From a virus: 38,188 nucleotides of DNA. The stretch lies in the IMG/VR virus record IMGVR_UViG_3300043409_000989, positions 1 through 38,188 of that record; one strand, given 5' to 3'. A model generated the notes under the pieces. The model did not search any database. It had not been told where the DNA came from and saw only the letters and a list, made by a program, of their open reading frames with translations. Made by a program: the position numbers and the translations under genes. This document shows, piece after piece, positions 1 to 6,832 of the stretch (positions are counted from its first letter, which is position 1; every line of letters starts with the position of its first letter).

Positions 1-127
1 CATTGCGGCAACGTGCTCATAAGTGTGCGGCATTTCTGCCCCAGTATCCGCAAAAGATATAAAGTCTGGCCGGATGTTGCGATCACGGAATCCACAAAGC
101 ATAGCCGTTGAGTTTACCCCCCCCCCC
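1..127. repeat. Direct terminal repeat, left copy (circular assembly overlap)
   Basis: Bases 1-127 are identical to 38062-38188, including the final run of 11 C. An exact overlap of 127 bases is a typical assembler k-mer length, so this is best read as proof that the contig is circular (38061 bp unique) and not as a biological terminal repeat. A circular map can come from a circularly permuted or cohesive-ended linear virion DNA; the sequence alone cannot say which. The overlap lies inside the PAPS-reductase-like gene. Confidence 0.93.
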
Positions 128-232
128 GAATGAAACGCCAAGCCAAGCCCCACCTGAAATCGGAGCCAGCCCGATTGCGGGTTGAAACGTATCCTCGCCC
201 AAGAGGTTAAGGTCTTCAGCGTTGTTTGTCAT
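1..232 (-). CDS. PAPS-reductase-like protein, N-terminal part, frame broken at a poly-G tract
   Basis: This is the start of the gene that continues across the circle junction at 38061-37420. The ATG at 232 opens a frame that reaches a nucleotide-binding loop of the PP-loop type (S-F-G-G-G...). With the assembled 11 G (complement of 117-127) the frame runs on to a stop at 83-85. With 10 G it continues as V-N-S-T-A-M-L-C-G into the long downstream frame, giving a protein of about 290 aa. The S-F-G-G-G-V-N-S-T loop is the form seen in phage members of the PAPS reductase/ATP pyrophosphatase family. The ATG overlaps the preceding 41-aa gene by 17 bases and has no Shine-Dalgarno sequence. The break is either an assembly or sequencing length error or a real ON/OFF slippage switch. 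Confidence 0.75.
117..127 (-). repeat. Poly-G tract (11 G on the coding strand)
   Basis: Eleven C on the plus strand, read as G in the minus-strand gene. It encodes the glycines of the nucleotide-binding loop. Lengths of 10, 7 or 13 keep the PAPS-reductase-like gene in frame; 11 does not. The assembly begins and ends at this tract, as expected if read-level length variation stopped the assembler. Confidence 0.85.
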
Positions 233-341
233 TGGAGCGGGGTTTCCTAGCCTTCTTGGGCTTCTTGGCAAAAACCGTGTCGTAATTGGCGTGCCACTTG
301 GCGCGGTTGTAGCCGTTTTGCGGCCTCATTCCTTTACTCAT
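216..341 (-). CDS. Small basic phage protein, 41 aa
   Basis: A short frame beginning M-S-K-G-M-R-P-Q-N-G-Y-N and ending in a Lys/Arg-rich tail (K-K-P-K-K-A-R-K-P-R). It fits the gap between the 200-aa gene and the PAPS-reductase-like gene and overlaps the latter by 17 bases. Short, basic proteins of this look (R-P-x-x-G-Y-N near the start, F-A-K-K-P-K-K near the end) are frequent in phage genomes without a known role. The second ATG (M-R-P, base 329) is an alternative start. Real gene by position and composition; function unknown. Confidence 0.65.
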   Translation of the reverse strand: MSKGMRPQNGYNRAKWHANYDTVFAKKPKKARKPRSNDKQR

Positions 342-353
342 TGGTGTTCTTTG

Positions 354-956
354 TTATTCCTTAGCCATCTTGTTTAGGTCGGCGTTGCGACCCAGTTCTG
401 CGTGCCACGTTTTCTCGGGCATCACCCGATATTCCGCAAGTATATTGGGATTAGGCCGAACGAAGCTATCGTCCCTCCATAGAATGCGGTTGTTAGGCTG
501 GGCGGCGATCTGACCAGACCCATCCTCAAGCAGCAGTAAGTGGTAGCACTTGTGCTCTGGCGGGTACTGGCTGTAGCCGTTGTCCGTGTGATCGAGGGTA
601 AACCAGTAACTTGCGGGGACCATCACCCCATCCCGGCTGCGGTAGTGGCAACCCATCTCCCTCAGATACTCGTATTGTGTTACACAGAAGTCCCATCCGT
701 GGCAGTCCCATGACTGCAATTGCGGGAGGTTGTGGACAACCTCAGAGGTAGGCTGCTCGTGCCGTAACTTGTTGAGCGGAATCCTTGCCCACTGTGCCCC
801 GCTCTCGCAGAGGATCGAGAAGTGCAAGGCTCGCGACGGTATGGACGTAGCCCCAAAGATTACGCACCGCTCGTACTCACGCGCATCCTCAGTCTGGCCG
901 CGCAGAATAGACTGGTCAACAAACCCGTAGGTGTGCTGGGGGATGGATTTATTCAT
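354..956 (-). CDS. Conserved phage protein of unknown function, 200 aa
   Basis: A soluble 200-aa protein rich in Trp, Tyr, His and Cys (for example W-D-C-H-G-W-D-F-C-V and H-T-D-N-G-Y). No catalytic motif, signal peptide or membrane segment is recognised. It starts at ATG 956, overlapping the end of the SWIM-like gene by 8 bases, and ends 12 bases before the 41-aa gene, so it belongs to the same leftward transcript. Function is not recognised. Confidence 0.8.
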   Translation of the reverse strand: MNKSIPQHTYGFVDQSILRGQTEDAREYERCVIFGATSIPSRALHFSILCESGAQWARIPLNKLRHEQPTSEVVHNLPQLQSWDCHGWDFCVTQYEYLREMGCHYRSRDGVMVPASYWFTLDHTDNGYSQYPPEHKCYHLLLLEDGSGQIAAQPNNRILWRDDSFVRPNPNILAEYRVMPEKTWHAELGRNADLNKMAKE

Positions 957-1230
957 GCGGGCTCATTTGGTTTCTTGCTTGTTCCACCACCTGTGCTCCC
1001 AAGTGTAACAGGACAGCGTGGATGTGCTTGCACTGCGTGGCCTTGGGCTTGCCGTATGGCACAACAACCTTCTGTTCGTCGTAGAGGGCTTGGCGGCGGG
1101 AGACGAAGTCCCAGCAATGGCACAAGCCATTCTCTCCGTTCTCCTCGAGGTCAACGATGTAGCCTTCCCCACCCTTGCTGCTAGGGACGCGGAATTGGAG
1201 TCTGCCGAGGGGTTGGATCATAACAGCCAT
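949..1230 (-). CDS. SWIM-type zinc-finger protein, 93 aa
   Basis: The protein carries C-H-C at residues 37-39 and C-K-H at 67-69, which is the CxCx(n)CxH pattern of SWIM zinc fingers. These are small zinc-binding modules found in recombination and chromatin proteins and as stand-alone phage proteins, where they are thought to bind DNA or protein. The N-terminal third (M-I-Q-P-L-G-R-L-Q-F-R-V) looks like beta strands, also usual for the family. ATG 1230 is used; an internal ATG at 1221 is possible. It overlaps its neighbours on both sides (13 and 8 bases). The SWIM call rests on the spacing of four ligands only. Confidence 0.7.
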   Translation of the reverse strand: MAVMIQPLGRLQFRVPSSKGGEGYIVDLEENGENGLCHCWDFVSRRQALYDEQKVVVPYGKPKATQCKHIHAVLLHLGAQVVEQARNQMSPHE

Positions 1231-1571
1231 CCCATCTCGCGGGACTTTTTAGGGTTATTGTGAATCCAGGTGTGCGCTTTTCGGCTCACAGCCATCCATG
1301 TATGGATGTCTAGGTAGTTGGTGCCGCTGCGTCCCTTAACGTGGTGAACGTCGCGGGAGTAGGCCGGTGGACCCCAATTAGCCCCAAACACCTCTTCGCA
1401 AAGGGTGAGCTTGTCGGCACACAGACTTTGGGACAGTTGACGCCACACTTCGCAAATGGGGCGTAGCTCCAAATACTCCTTGCGACTGACGGCGTAGATG
1501 GCCCCTTCAGCGCGACGCTTCTTGGACACGCGGGCCAGCCGGGATTTGCGCTTAATTGGCGTTCGTTTCAT
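1218..1571 (-). CDS. HNH-like nuclease, 117 aa
   Basis: A very basic N-terminus (M-K-R-T-P-I-K-R-K-S-R-L) is followed by Cys40, a D-V-H-H-V-K-G-R motif at residues 74-81, N-Y-L-D at 85-88 and A-H-T-W-I-H-N at 99-105. D-V-H-H...N...H matches the core of small phage HNH-type proteins, which cut DNA during recombination or packaging. Fewer zinc-binding cysteines are visible than in the two other HNH genes here. ATG 1571 has a strong ribosome site (GGAGG, 7-base spacer) inside the 35-aa gene before it, with ATGA stop-start coupling. Confidence 0.65.
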   Translation of the reverse strand: MKRTPIKRKSRLARVSKKRRAEGAIYAVSRKEYLELRPICEVWRQLSQSLCADKLTLCEEVFGANWGPPAYSRDVHHVKGRSGTNYLDIHTWMAVSRKAHTWIHNNPKKSREMGWLL

Positions 1572-1675
1572 GGCTTGTCCTCCTTCTTCATTGCGGCGTC
1601 GCGGGCGGCGGCGCGGGCGCGGGCGTAGGCGTCGGCAATGAGCTTCGCCTCCGTGTCGGGAGTGGTCTTGCTCAT
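1568..1675 (-). CDS. Very small Ala/Arg-rich protein, 35 aa
   Basis: The frame reads M-S-K-T-T-P-D-T-E-A-K-L, then an A-Y-A-R-A-R-A-A-A-R-D-A-A stretch, then K-K-E-D-K-P. It has a strong ribosome site (GGGAGG, about 7 bases before the ATG) and ATGA overlaps with both neighbours (1672-1675 and 1568-1571). It fills exactly the space between the 119-aa and HNH-like genes, so it is very likely translated. A single helix is expected. Function unknown. Confidence 0.65.
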   Translation of the reverse strand: MSKTTPDTEAKLIADAYARARAAARDAAMKKEDKP

Positions 1676-2031
1676 GGCGTGGCCTCCCGTGCGGCGAGCG
1701 ACTTTTCGCTAAGTCGAGGAAGACTTAAAGCACGTACGACTCGGAACTCTACGTCATATGGAAGTCCGCCGCAGTGTTCACGGTATTGCAACCGTTCATA
1801 GCATTCCGCGAGTAACGACCGAAGGTTGGCAGCTTCTTCGGTATCTGCTGTCACCGTGGTTGTGGCCAACTCCGGTTTTTCTATGTGTCTTGCGTATCGT
1901 CTACGGTCTTTCCATCTCGCAAGGTGCGTCTCTGCGTCTGCGCCGTCTCCATCCAGCATCGCCTCTATCACGAAAAGCATCTCGGCCTGTGCGTCAAATC
2001 TGGCCTTTACTGCCTCGGGATGAGTGTTCAT
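1672..2031 (-). CDS. Hypothetical helical protein, 119 aa
   Basis: ATG 2031 is chosen over upstream in-frame codons because it has GGGAGG seven bases before it and overlaps the previous gene's stop as ATGA. The protein begins M-N-T-H-P-E-A-V-K-A and is charged and mainly helical, with H-L-A-R-W-K-D-R-R-R-Y-A-R-H in the middle and L-R-S-L-L-A-E-C-Y-E-R-L towards the end. No known domain recognised. Confidence 0.7.
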   Translation of the reverse strand: MNTHPEAVKARFDAQAEMLFVIEAMLDGDGADAETHLARWKDRRRYARHIEKPELATTTVTADTEEAANLRSLLAECYERLQYREHCGGLPYDVEFRVVRALSLPRLSEKSLAAREATP

Positions 2032-2408
2032 GGCTTGGCCTCCCACTTCCCGATTGTGCGAAGGAACGCCTCGGCACGTTGGGCGGCAGTGGAGTGGTAC
2101 GTCTTGAACGCATCGGCCTGCGACTCCTCCAGCCATGAGCCGTTGGGTTCCCGGTTGCCGGGCAACTCCGGGCTCTTGTACCAATCGTATTTTCCCCAGC
2201 ACAGGTGCCACGCGAAGGCTTCCCGCTGTGTCGGCGTCAGCACCTTTTCCGCTTCGTGCATAGCGTTGAGGTCGTTGAGGTAGTCGGGAACTACTTCAAA
2301 GCGATCTGTCGTCTCAGGCGGTCTGCCCATTGGGTCTTCATTGACGATTCTCGGGTACGTCCACCCACACGCCACCGCGATGGCGATGCGTTGCGCGTTT
2401 GGGCTCAT
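2028..2408 (-). CDS. Conserved phage protein, 126 aa
   Basis: Contains the stretch V-P-D-Y-L-N-D-L-N-A-M-H-E-A-E-K-V-L, which I associate with a family of short phage accessory proteins of unknown role. The rest is rich in Trp and charged residues, ending A-E-A-F-L-R-T-I-G-K-W-E. ATG 2408 has GGAGG seven bases upstream. It couples by 4-base ATGA overlaps to the genes before and after. Function unknown. Confidence 0.75.
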   Translation of the reverse strand: MSPNAQRIAIAVACGWTYPRIVNEDPMGRPPETTDRFEVVPDYLNDLNAMHEAEKVLTPTQREAFAWHLCWGKYDWYKSPELPGNREPNGSWLEESQADAFKTYHSTAAQRAEAFLRTIGKWEAKP

Positions 2409-2599
2409 TGCTTGTCCTCCTTGTGAACAGGCTTCGTGTAAATCACCACGCCGCCACCCTCGTCCGATAGCTCGTATGGGATGCCGCCCTTTTCAAGCTG
2501 GAGGCGGGCACGCCAGAACATCTCTCCTTCGTCCTCCGTGTAGGGGTGGGTGAGAGGTTCAAATCCTGATTCTGTAAGTTGCTTTGTTGTCATGTTCAT
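2405..2599 (-). CDS. Hypothetical acidic protein, 64 aa
   Basis: Short acidic protein (F-E-P-L-T-H-P-Y-T-E-D-E-G-E-M). First gene of the ATGA-coupled string that runs down to 949, beginning 69 bases after the helicase stop codon. Two ATGs lie close together (2599 and 2593). The leader before the start is of the C/A-rich type (CACCCAATAA) with no Shine-Dalgarno sequence. Function unknown. Confidence 0.65.
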   Translation of the reverse strand: MNMTTKQLTESGFEPLTHPYTEDEGEMFWRARLQLEKGGIPYELSDEGGGVVIYTKPVHKEDKQ

Positions 2600-2627
2600 T
2601 TATTGGGTGGAGTTGTTTATGTCGCAG

Positions 2628-2644
2628 CTTGCGTTAGTCGCAAG
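2628..2644. other. Small hairpin after the helicase gene
   Basis: Inverted repeat CTTGCG-TTAGT-CGCAAG in the 68-base gap between the helicase stop (2668) and the next gene start (2599). There is no U-run on the minus-strand side, so it is not a good intrinsic terminator. It could stabilise or attenuate the transcript. Confidence 0.35.
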
Positions 2645-2667
2645 AACAAAATGGGTGTTTGTGAAGA

Positions 2668-3945
2668 TTATTTCGCTTCCCGCCAAGTGGTGGTGGGGGC
2701 GTTAAACTCGATGCCGTCAACGGATGTCGTTCTGCCGTCGCGCAGCTTGGGCTGGAGAATCCTGTAGGCACGGATTTCACGGTCTAGGATGTTGCTATCC
2801 TTCCAATGCAGCATGACGCAGCGGTGAGCATCCTCTTCTAGCTGTCCGCTGTCTCGAAGGTCTCCCAAGGTGGGCTCGCGTTCCTGTGCCTCTGACGCCC
2901 GATTAAGCTGCTGGCCTACGACTAGAGCGCAGCCAAGAGCCTTGCGGAGCGGGATCATGGCCTTGGAGACAAGGCTGACGCGCTCGTATGGCGTGCGCCC
3001 GTTCGTGGCCACTAAGCCGAGGTAGTCGATGATCACTAGGTCTGGCTTGAAGCTCCCAGCCAAGAGCCTGCAACGGGCTGTAATAGCGTCTAAGGACATG
3101 TCCCGGTCGAACACCATCAGGCGTTTGCTGTCCTTCAGCTTGGCACGGGCTGAGTTGAACAAGCGGAATTGGTCTGGCATCCATTGGGACATGCTATCCA
3201 GCCGCACCCCTGCAATCTGCGCGGCCATCTGCTGAACAACGGCCTTGTCGGACGTTTCGAGCGTGAAGAAGGCGACGCGCTTCCCCTGCATGAGGTTGGC
3301 CCCGGCGATGAAAGCCAGCATGGACGACTTGCCCCGCGACGGCCTGGCGCACACCAAGACGTATTCATGGCGACGAATCGGGCGCAGGAAGGCGTCCAAC
3401 TTGGGCAGGCCCCATGTCAGCGATCCCTCGTCCCCGGTCTTGCCTTCCATTGCCGCCTTAACGTCAGCGTCAATCTCCGCGTCGATGTCCGCAATGCTGC
3501 GGTGATGATTCTGCTTCCCGGCGCAGATGGTGGTGAGGTTGTCCGCAAGCTCCCTAATGTCGGCCATCTCTAGCGTTTGCTTGGCAAGCCCCTCCATGCC
3601 CCGCTTAAGGAGCTTGTAAGCCTCGCGCTTGCCGTAGGCATCGATCAGGGAGGCAAGCGTTTGCTCGTAGCCAAGGGCGCTGCCTGTCCCCGTGCTAAGG
3701 AGCCTATCCATGCCCCCAAGGTTGGCGAGGATGCCTAGGCCGTGCGCCTTCGCGTAAAGCCCCGCATCTGACACTTCTGCCCCTTCCGTTCGCATCTCCA
3801 CGGCGAGCTTCCATTGCTCCCGGTTGGGGATGTCGGCAAAGTGTCCTGCCGTCAGGCCCGCTTGCAGGGCTTTGTCGATGATGGCGTTGTCAATGCGGAT
3901 CGCGCCAAGGAAGCCCGCTTCCAGCTTGTCAGAGGATCGCTCCAC
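2668..3945 (-). CDS. Replicative DNA helicase, DnaB-like
   Basis: 425 aa, close to the usual DnaB size. Residues 1-140 form the helical N-terminal domain that joins primase and loader. The RecA-like motor follows: C-A-R-P-S-R-G-K-S-S (Walker A, 199-208), T-L-E-T-S (228-232), L-V-I-I-D-Y-L-G-L-V (Walker B, 303-312), Q-Q-L-N-R (345-349) and G-D-L-R-D-S-G-Q-L-E-E-D-A (361-373), all standard DnaB landmarks. It unwinds the phage replication fork. The start is GTG at 3945, one base after the TAA of the loader gene, giving the spacing taa-c-GTG found elsewhere in this genome. With no phage polymerase present it must work with the host replisome. Confidence 0.93.
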   Translation of the reverse strand: MERSSDKLEAGFLGAIRIDNAIIDKALQAGLTAGHFADIPNREQWKLAVEMRTEGAEVSDAGLYAKAHGLGILANLGGMDRLLSTGTGSALGYEQTLASLIDAYGKREAYKLLKRGMEGLAKQTLEMADIRELADNLTTICAGKQNHHRSIADIDAEIDADVKAAMEGKTGDEGSLTWGLPKLDAFLRPIRRHEYVLVCARPSRGKSSMLAFIAGANLMQGKRVAFFTLETSDKAVVQQMAAQIAGVRLDSMSQWMPDQFRLFNSARAKLKDSKRLMVFDRDMSLDAITARCRLLAGSFKPDLVIIDYLGLVATNGRTPYERVSLVSKAMIPLRKALGCALVVGQQLNRASEAQEREPTLGDLRDSGQLEEDAHRCVMLHWKDSNILDREIRAYRILQPKLRDGRTTSVDGIEFNAPTTTWREAK

Positions 3946-3946
3946 G

Positions 3947-4366
3947 TTAGTGGGAGACGCTGAATTGGCTCACCTCTGGAGTGCCCCACTCGGCGGGATC
4001 GTCGTCATAGCTCCCCCGGTTGAACCACGTTGCCGGATGCGGGATGAATTTGCGTTCCTCCAAGGGGCATTTAGCCATAGCCGCCGCATATTGCTTTGTT
4101 GCGACTAGCAGCTTCTCCCGGCCCGCCGTCTTCATGGCGTTGCAAATAGCCCTTAGCGCATCCTTCTTTGCCACCTTGCGGGGGTAGGCGGCATAGATGT
4201 CCTCTGCCGTGCTAGCGCCCCCGGCGGGGCGAACACCTTCCGTTTGTGCGCTGGCAGCGTTCCAGCCGGCCTCAAATATGTCGAGGGCATGGCGTATTGC
4301 TACATCGTTGGCCAGATAGTGTTTTGGATACCACTTATCAAACGCCTGTTGGATTGCCGGGCTCAT
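3947..4366 (-). CDS. Putative replication initiation / helicase-loader protein, 139 aa
   Basis: The C-terminal half (Y-A-A-Y-P-R-K-V-A-K-K-D-A, then a helix, then E-E-R-K-F-I-P-H-P-A-T-W-F-N-R-G-S) matches the conserved tail of many phage replication organisers: YP.K..K..A ... FIP.P.TWLN. The N-terminal initiator DNA-binding domain of larger relatives is absent; only a short helical segment precedes. Lying directly before a DnaB helicase and one base apart from it supports a loader role. ATG 4366 overlaps the exonuclease stop (taATG). Function is inferred from motif and position. Confidence 0.65.
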   Translation of the reverse strand: MSPAIQQAFDKWYPKHYLANDVAIRHALDIFEAGWNAASAQTEGVRPAGGASTAEDIYAAYPRKVAKKDALRAICNAMKTAGREKLLVATKQYAAAMAKCPLEERKFIPHPATWFNRGSYDDDPAEWGTPEVSQFSVSH

Positions 4367-5187
4367 TAGACAGCCCCCTTCCGTGGATCGTGCTTGTTCA
4401 CCACGCGCCAGAGCACCAGGCAGGCTTTGAATGCCTCCCAAGCCTCGGCAAGCTCCGCCCCGTTGTATTCGATGACATCCACCCGCCCCGGCTCCGTAGT
4501 GGAGATGAAGACGTTCTGGGCGCGGATTGGCGAATACGCAGCTTCTTCCCCTGAATGGGCCTGTATCCCCGCCGCAAGCTGCATGGCATGGGACAAGCGC
4601 GGAATGACAGGCTCTCCCGGCTTGGTTTTCGTGGTCTTGTAGTCCATCACGCCGACAACCCAGCCTTGCTGCCACGGCATATCCAGCGTCCCAGCGTAGC
4701 CATGTTCCGCGTTCACCGCCACCACCTCGTGTCCCAGCGCGATGACGCCAAGGGAGGCAACGCGGGCCAAGACGGGCTGAATAACGTCCCTTGCGGGCAC
4801 TTTCTCGCCCGTTGAGGGGAATGTCAGCAACTCTTCCATGTCCACCGCTTCGCCCTTGCCGTGGGCCTCTAAGAGCGCGTGAATCTTGCTTCCAAGCTCT
4901 GCCGCTTCTTTGGCTGGGGTAGACGCCTTGTCGATGAGGAAGTTGGTGTATTCCTGGAGGTCTTCCCCGCCAATGGGAGGGCGCTTAAAAGCCTCTTCCG
5001 CGATCATCATCTGCTTGTAGCGGGTGAGGCCGTCATTCGCCAGCATAGCTGTGATGCCGGTGATGGAGGGGTAGAGGTTGAGACGGCGAGCGTCCCTAAC
5101 ATCTGTTGGTCTATCTGGATTCTTGGCCCCTTTCTTAGTGGGCTGAGTGTGACAGGCTTTGCCGTCTAGGGTGTAATAGTGGGACAT
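4366..5187 (-). CDS. PD-(D/E)XK exonuclease, RecB/Cas4-like, 273 aa
   Basis: RecB-family nuclease motifs occur in order: G-S-K-I-H at 99-103, Glu154 in L-G-H-E-V, G-T-L-D-M with Asp169, V-M-D-Y-K-T-T with Asp182 and Lys184, and M-Q-L-A-A-G-I-Q from 202. These residues bind metal and cut DNA ends. In phages such enzymes serve recombination, end processing or degradation of host DNA. It lies between the ssDNA-binding protein and the helicase loader. ATG 5187 has no Shine-Dalgarno sequence but follows a CAACCCACCC leader. An N-terminal region of about 40 aa with no recognised fold precedes the nuclease core. Confidence 0.85.
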   Translation of the reverse strand: MSHYYTLDGKACHTQPTKKGAKNPDRPTDVRDARRLNLYPSITGITAMLANDGLTRYKQMMIAEEAFKRPPIGGEDLQEYTNFLIDKASTPAKEAAELGSKIHALLEAHGKGEAVDMEELLTFPSTGEKVPARDVIQPVLARVASLGVIALGHEVVAVNAEHGYAGTLDMPWQQGWVVGVMDYKTTKTKPGEPVIPRLSHAMQLAAGIQAHSGEEAAYSPIRAQNVFISTTEPGRVDVIEYNGAELAEAWEAFKACLVLWRVVNKHDPRKGAV

Positions 5188-5232
5188 GGGTGGGTTGTGT
5201 GGGTGTTGCTATGGTTGTGGCGAGGTAATTCG

Positions 5233-5418
5233 TTACGGCTGGTTCAGCCGGTCGCACAGGTCTTGTGATGCCCGGCGGGTGCGGCGTGCGCTGGAGTAGA
5301 TACGCCGCCCATCGCTTGCCCGATAGCACACCCAGAGCCTAGCGCAACCGCCAAGCAAGGGAACGTAGCGATAGCGCGGATTAAATCGGCACAGCCATTC
5401 AACGAGTCGCTTAATCAT
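5233..5418 (-). CDS. Small basic protein, 61 aa
   Basis: Arg-rich protein beginning M-I-K-R-L-V-E-W-L-C-R-F-N-P-R, with many Arg, Tyr and Trp residues. It starts at ATG 5418 with GGAGG seven bases upstream and overlaps the preceding gene by 8 bases. No domain recognised. It may bind nucleic acid by charge, but that is only a guess. Confidence 0.6.
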   Translation of the reverse strand: MIKRLVEWLCRFNPRYRYVPLLGGCARLWVCYRASDGRRIYSSARRTRRASQDLCDRLNQP

Positions 5419-5584
5419 GGCCTTTCCTCCGCTCGATCTCGTAGGCGCCCCAGCGGTTGTCCTCTTTCCTGCGCCAATAGTTGGCGTTGTCTGCCGTGTC
5501 CGCGCTCGTCTTGAGCCGTTCCATTAAAGGCTTTTTGTCGTCAAGGGCGGGGTTCGCCGCGTCCTGTGGTTGAATGTCGTTCAT
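5411..5584 (-). CDS. Hypothetical charged protein, 57 aa
   Basis: ATG 5584 (M-N-D-I-Q-P-Q-D-A-A-N-P) is chosen over an upstream in-frame ATG at 5632 because it lies one base after the TAA of the ssDNA-binding protein gene in the recurrent ctaacATG arrangement. The protein is hydrophilic and ends E-I-E-R-R-K-G-H-D. Function unknown; it may be a replication accessory given its neighbours. Confidence 0.65.
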   Translation of the reverse strand: MNDIQPQDAANPALDDKKPLMERLKTSADTADNANYWRRKEDNRWGAYEIERRKGHD

Positions 5585-5585
5585 G

Positions 5586-6233
5586 TTAGTAGGGAATTTC
5601 TTCGGTGGAGGTGAACGCGGGCGGATTGGCACCCAAACCGCTCTTGTTGGCCTCGATGAACAGGGAGGTGGCCACGTTTCGCAGGCTTTCAGGGTCTGTG
5701 AGCTTGCTCCCGTTTAGAGCCGTGCCCGCATAGAACAGGCAATGCTTGTAAAGCGTGGCCATTTTAGCCATTCGCTCGTCAAATGAGGCTCCAGACACGG
5801 GCGGGGGCGCGGAAGGGCTAGAATGAGCAGGAATAGCCGTTTGCGGGGCCATTGGCTTGGTGCTTTCAGGGCTTGGCGTGCTGCCGCCAATGAATCCGCC
5901 CGTTTTATGCCCTACTTTAAGCTCCAAACGTGCCGTGCCGTCCTTCCCCTTGCCCTCCACAAGCTCGACGCCTTGGGTCTTGCCGGTCTTGTGGTTCTTG
6001 CCCGTGGACGCCACCGCTACGGCTTGGCCCTTGATGTAGGAAAGGTCGTCAAAGCCCCAACAGGATGCTTGGATTTCGTCGCCCGTTTCGTCGGCTAGGA
6101 CTACCCCTTGGACAGACCAAGGCCCGTATTGCCCTTCACCGGTCTTGCGAGCAAAAACAACCTTGGCCGTAGCCGACAGGTTGGGGATGATGGTGCCTAC
6201 TGGCCAGCTTTTGATCTCTTTGATGGTGCTCAT
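5586..6233 (-). CDS. OB-fold single-stranded DNA-binding protein, 215 aa
   Basis: Residues about 10-85 look like an OB fold: N-L-S-A-T-A-K-V-V-F-A-R-K-T-G-E-G, then W-S-V-Q-G-V-V-L-A-D-E-T-G-D-E-I-Q-A, then a G-Q-A-V-A-V-A strand. The pattern 'sequence of strand, D-x-x-G, strand, C-W-G' is that of RPA/SSB-like nucleic-acid binders. A Pro/Ser-rich linker (about 115-150) and a helical tail follow. The tail ends E-E-I-P-Y, resembling the acidic, proline-containing tips of SSB proteins that recruit partners. Its place beside the exonuclease, loader and helicase supports an ssDNA-binding role. ATG 6233 has no Shine-Dalgarno sequence. Confidence 0.72.
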   Translation of the reverse strand: MSTIKEIKSWPVGTIIPNLSATAKVVFARKTGEGQYGPWSVQGVVLADETGDEIQASCWGFDDLSYIKGQAVAVASTGKNHKTGKTQGVELVEGKGKDGTARLELKVGHKTGGFIGGSTPSPESTKPMAPQTAIPAHSSPSAPPPVSGASFDERMAKMATLYKHCLFYAGTALNGSKLTDPESLRNVATSLFIEANKSGLGANPPAFTSTEEIPY

Positions 6234-6268
6234 AGAATTATTTGGTTAGTGTTTAAGGAATGTTTGAT

Positions 6269-6832
6269 TCAGCGGGCAACCTCTTTGTCGCAAACGCCAA
6301 GATCGTCTAGTTCAATAGGCAACAGCCCGGCGCGAATCCTCTCCATTGTCGTAATGTAGCCAAAGGCATTCCACGCCACCGCCGCCGCATGATCCTCGTC
6401 AAATGCGTATGCTACCTGACAGGCGTGCCGCGTGAGGCTGTTCTTGAACACGGAAAGCGGCTGGCCGAGTTCCCAATTCCTGTCCCCGTGTGCAGCCGCC
6501 CCGCGCTCGTAGTGCATCGCCAAAGCCCGCATTCCCTCTAGCGGCAAAAGGTCGTATCGCCCCTTGCCGGTCTTGTTCTGCCGAATAGACCCGCTGTTAA
6601 ACCTGTCCATTTGTGGTTCGCGGCCCACGATAGCCATAGGGAATCTGTATTCAAACTCATCCTCCTGATCCACGACCAAGCCGCTTGCTACCGTGTCCGC
6701 GTCTATTAGCGTCCACGAGTCTTCAAAGTCTATATTGCGCCAATAAACGCCGGGGAAAACGGGCTCCCCGTTGCCGAGCAAACGACTATTATCATCCGTT
6801 AAATCAATTCTGATGGTTGGGTTGTTTTGCAT
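6269..6832 (-). CDS. dATP/dGTP diphosphohydrolase-like protein (MazG-related), 187 aa
   Basis: The C-terminal half shows K-G-R-Y-D-L-L-P-L-E-G-M-R-A-L-A, H-Y-E-R-G-A-A-A-H-G-D-R-N-W-E and D-E-D-H-A-A-A-V-A-W-N, the signature of the dATP/dGTP diphosphohydrolase family (MazZ-like, all-alpha NTP pyrophosphatase). Such enzymes release pyrophosphate from (d)NTPs and shape nucleotide pools during phage infection. In 2-aminoadenine phages they act with PurZ, but no PurZ-like gene is present here. The first 80-90 residues (L-L-G-N-G-E-P-V-F-P-G-V-Y-W) are an extra domain I do not recognise. The start overlaps the HTH gene by 34 bases. ATG 6832 is the first plausible codon; there is no Shine-Dalgarno sequence. 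Confidence 0.78.
   Translation of the reverse strand: MQNNPTIRIDLTDDNSRLLGNGEPVFPGVYWRNIDFEDSWTLIDADTVASGLVVDQEDEFEYRFPMAIVGREPQMDRFNSGSIRQNKTGKGRYDLLPLEGMRALAMHYERGAAAHGDRNWELGQPLSVFKNSLTRHACQVAYAFDEDHAAAVAWNAFGYITTMERIRAGLLPIELDDLGVCDKEVAR

Noticed and set aside
1672-2211. 179-aa form of the 119-aa gene
   Set aside because: The first 60 codons overlap another coupled gene in full, and the ATG at 2031 has GGGAGG and an ATGA overlap.
3947-4675. 242-aa form of the loader-like gene
   Set aside because: The extra N-terminal part is a shadow of the exonuclease gene. The ATG at 4366 sits exactly on the exonuclease stop codon.
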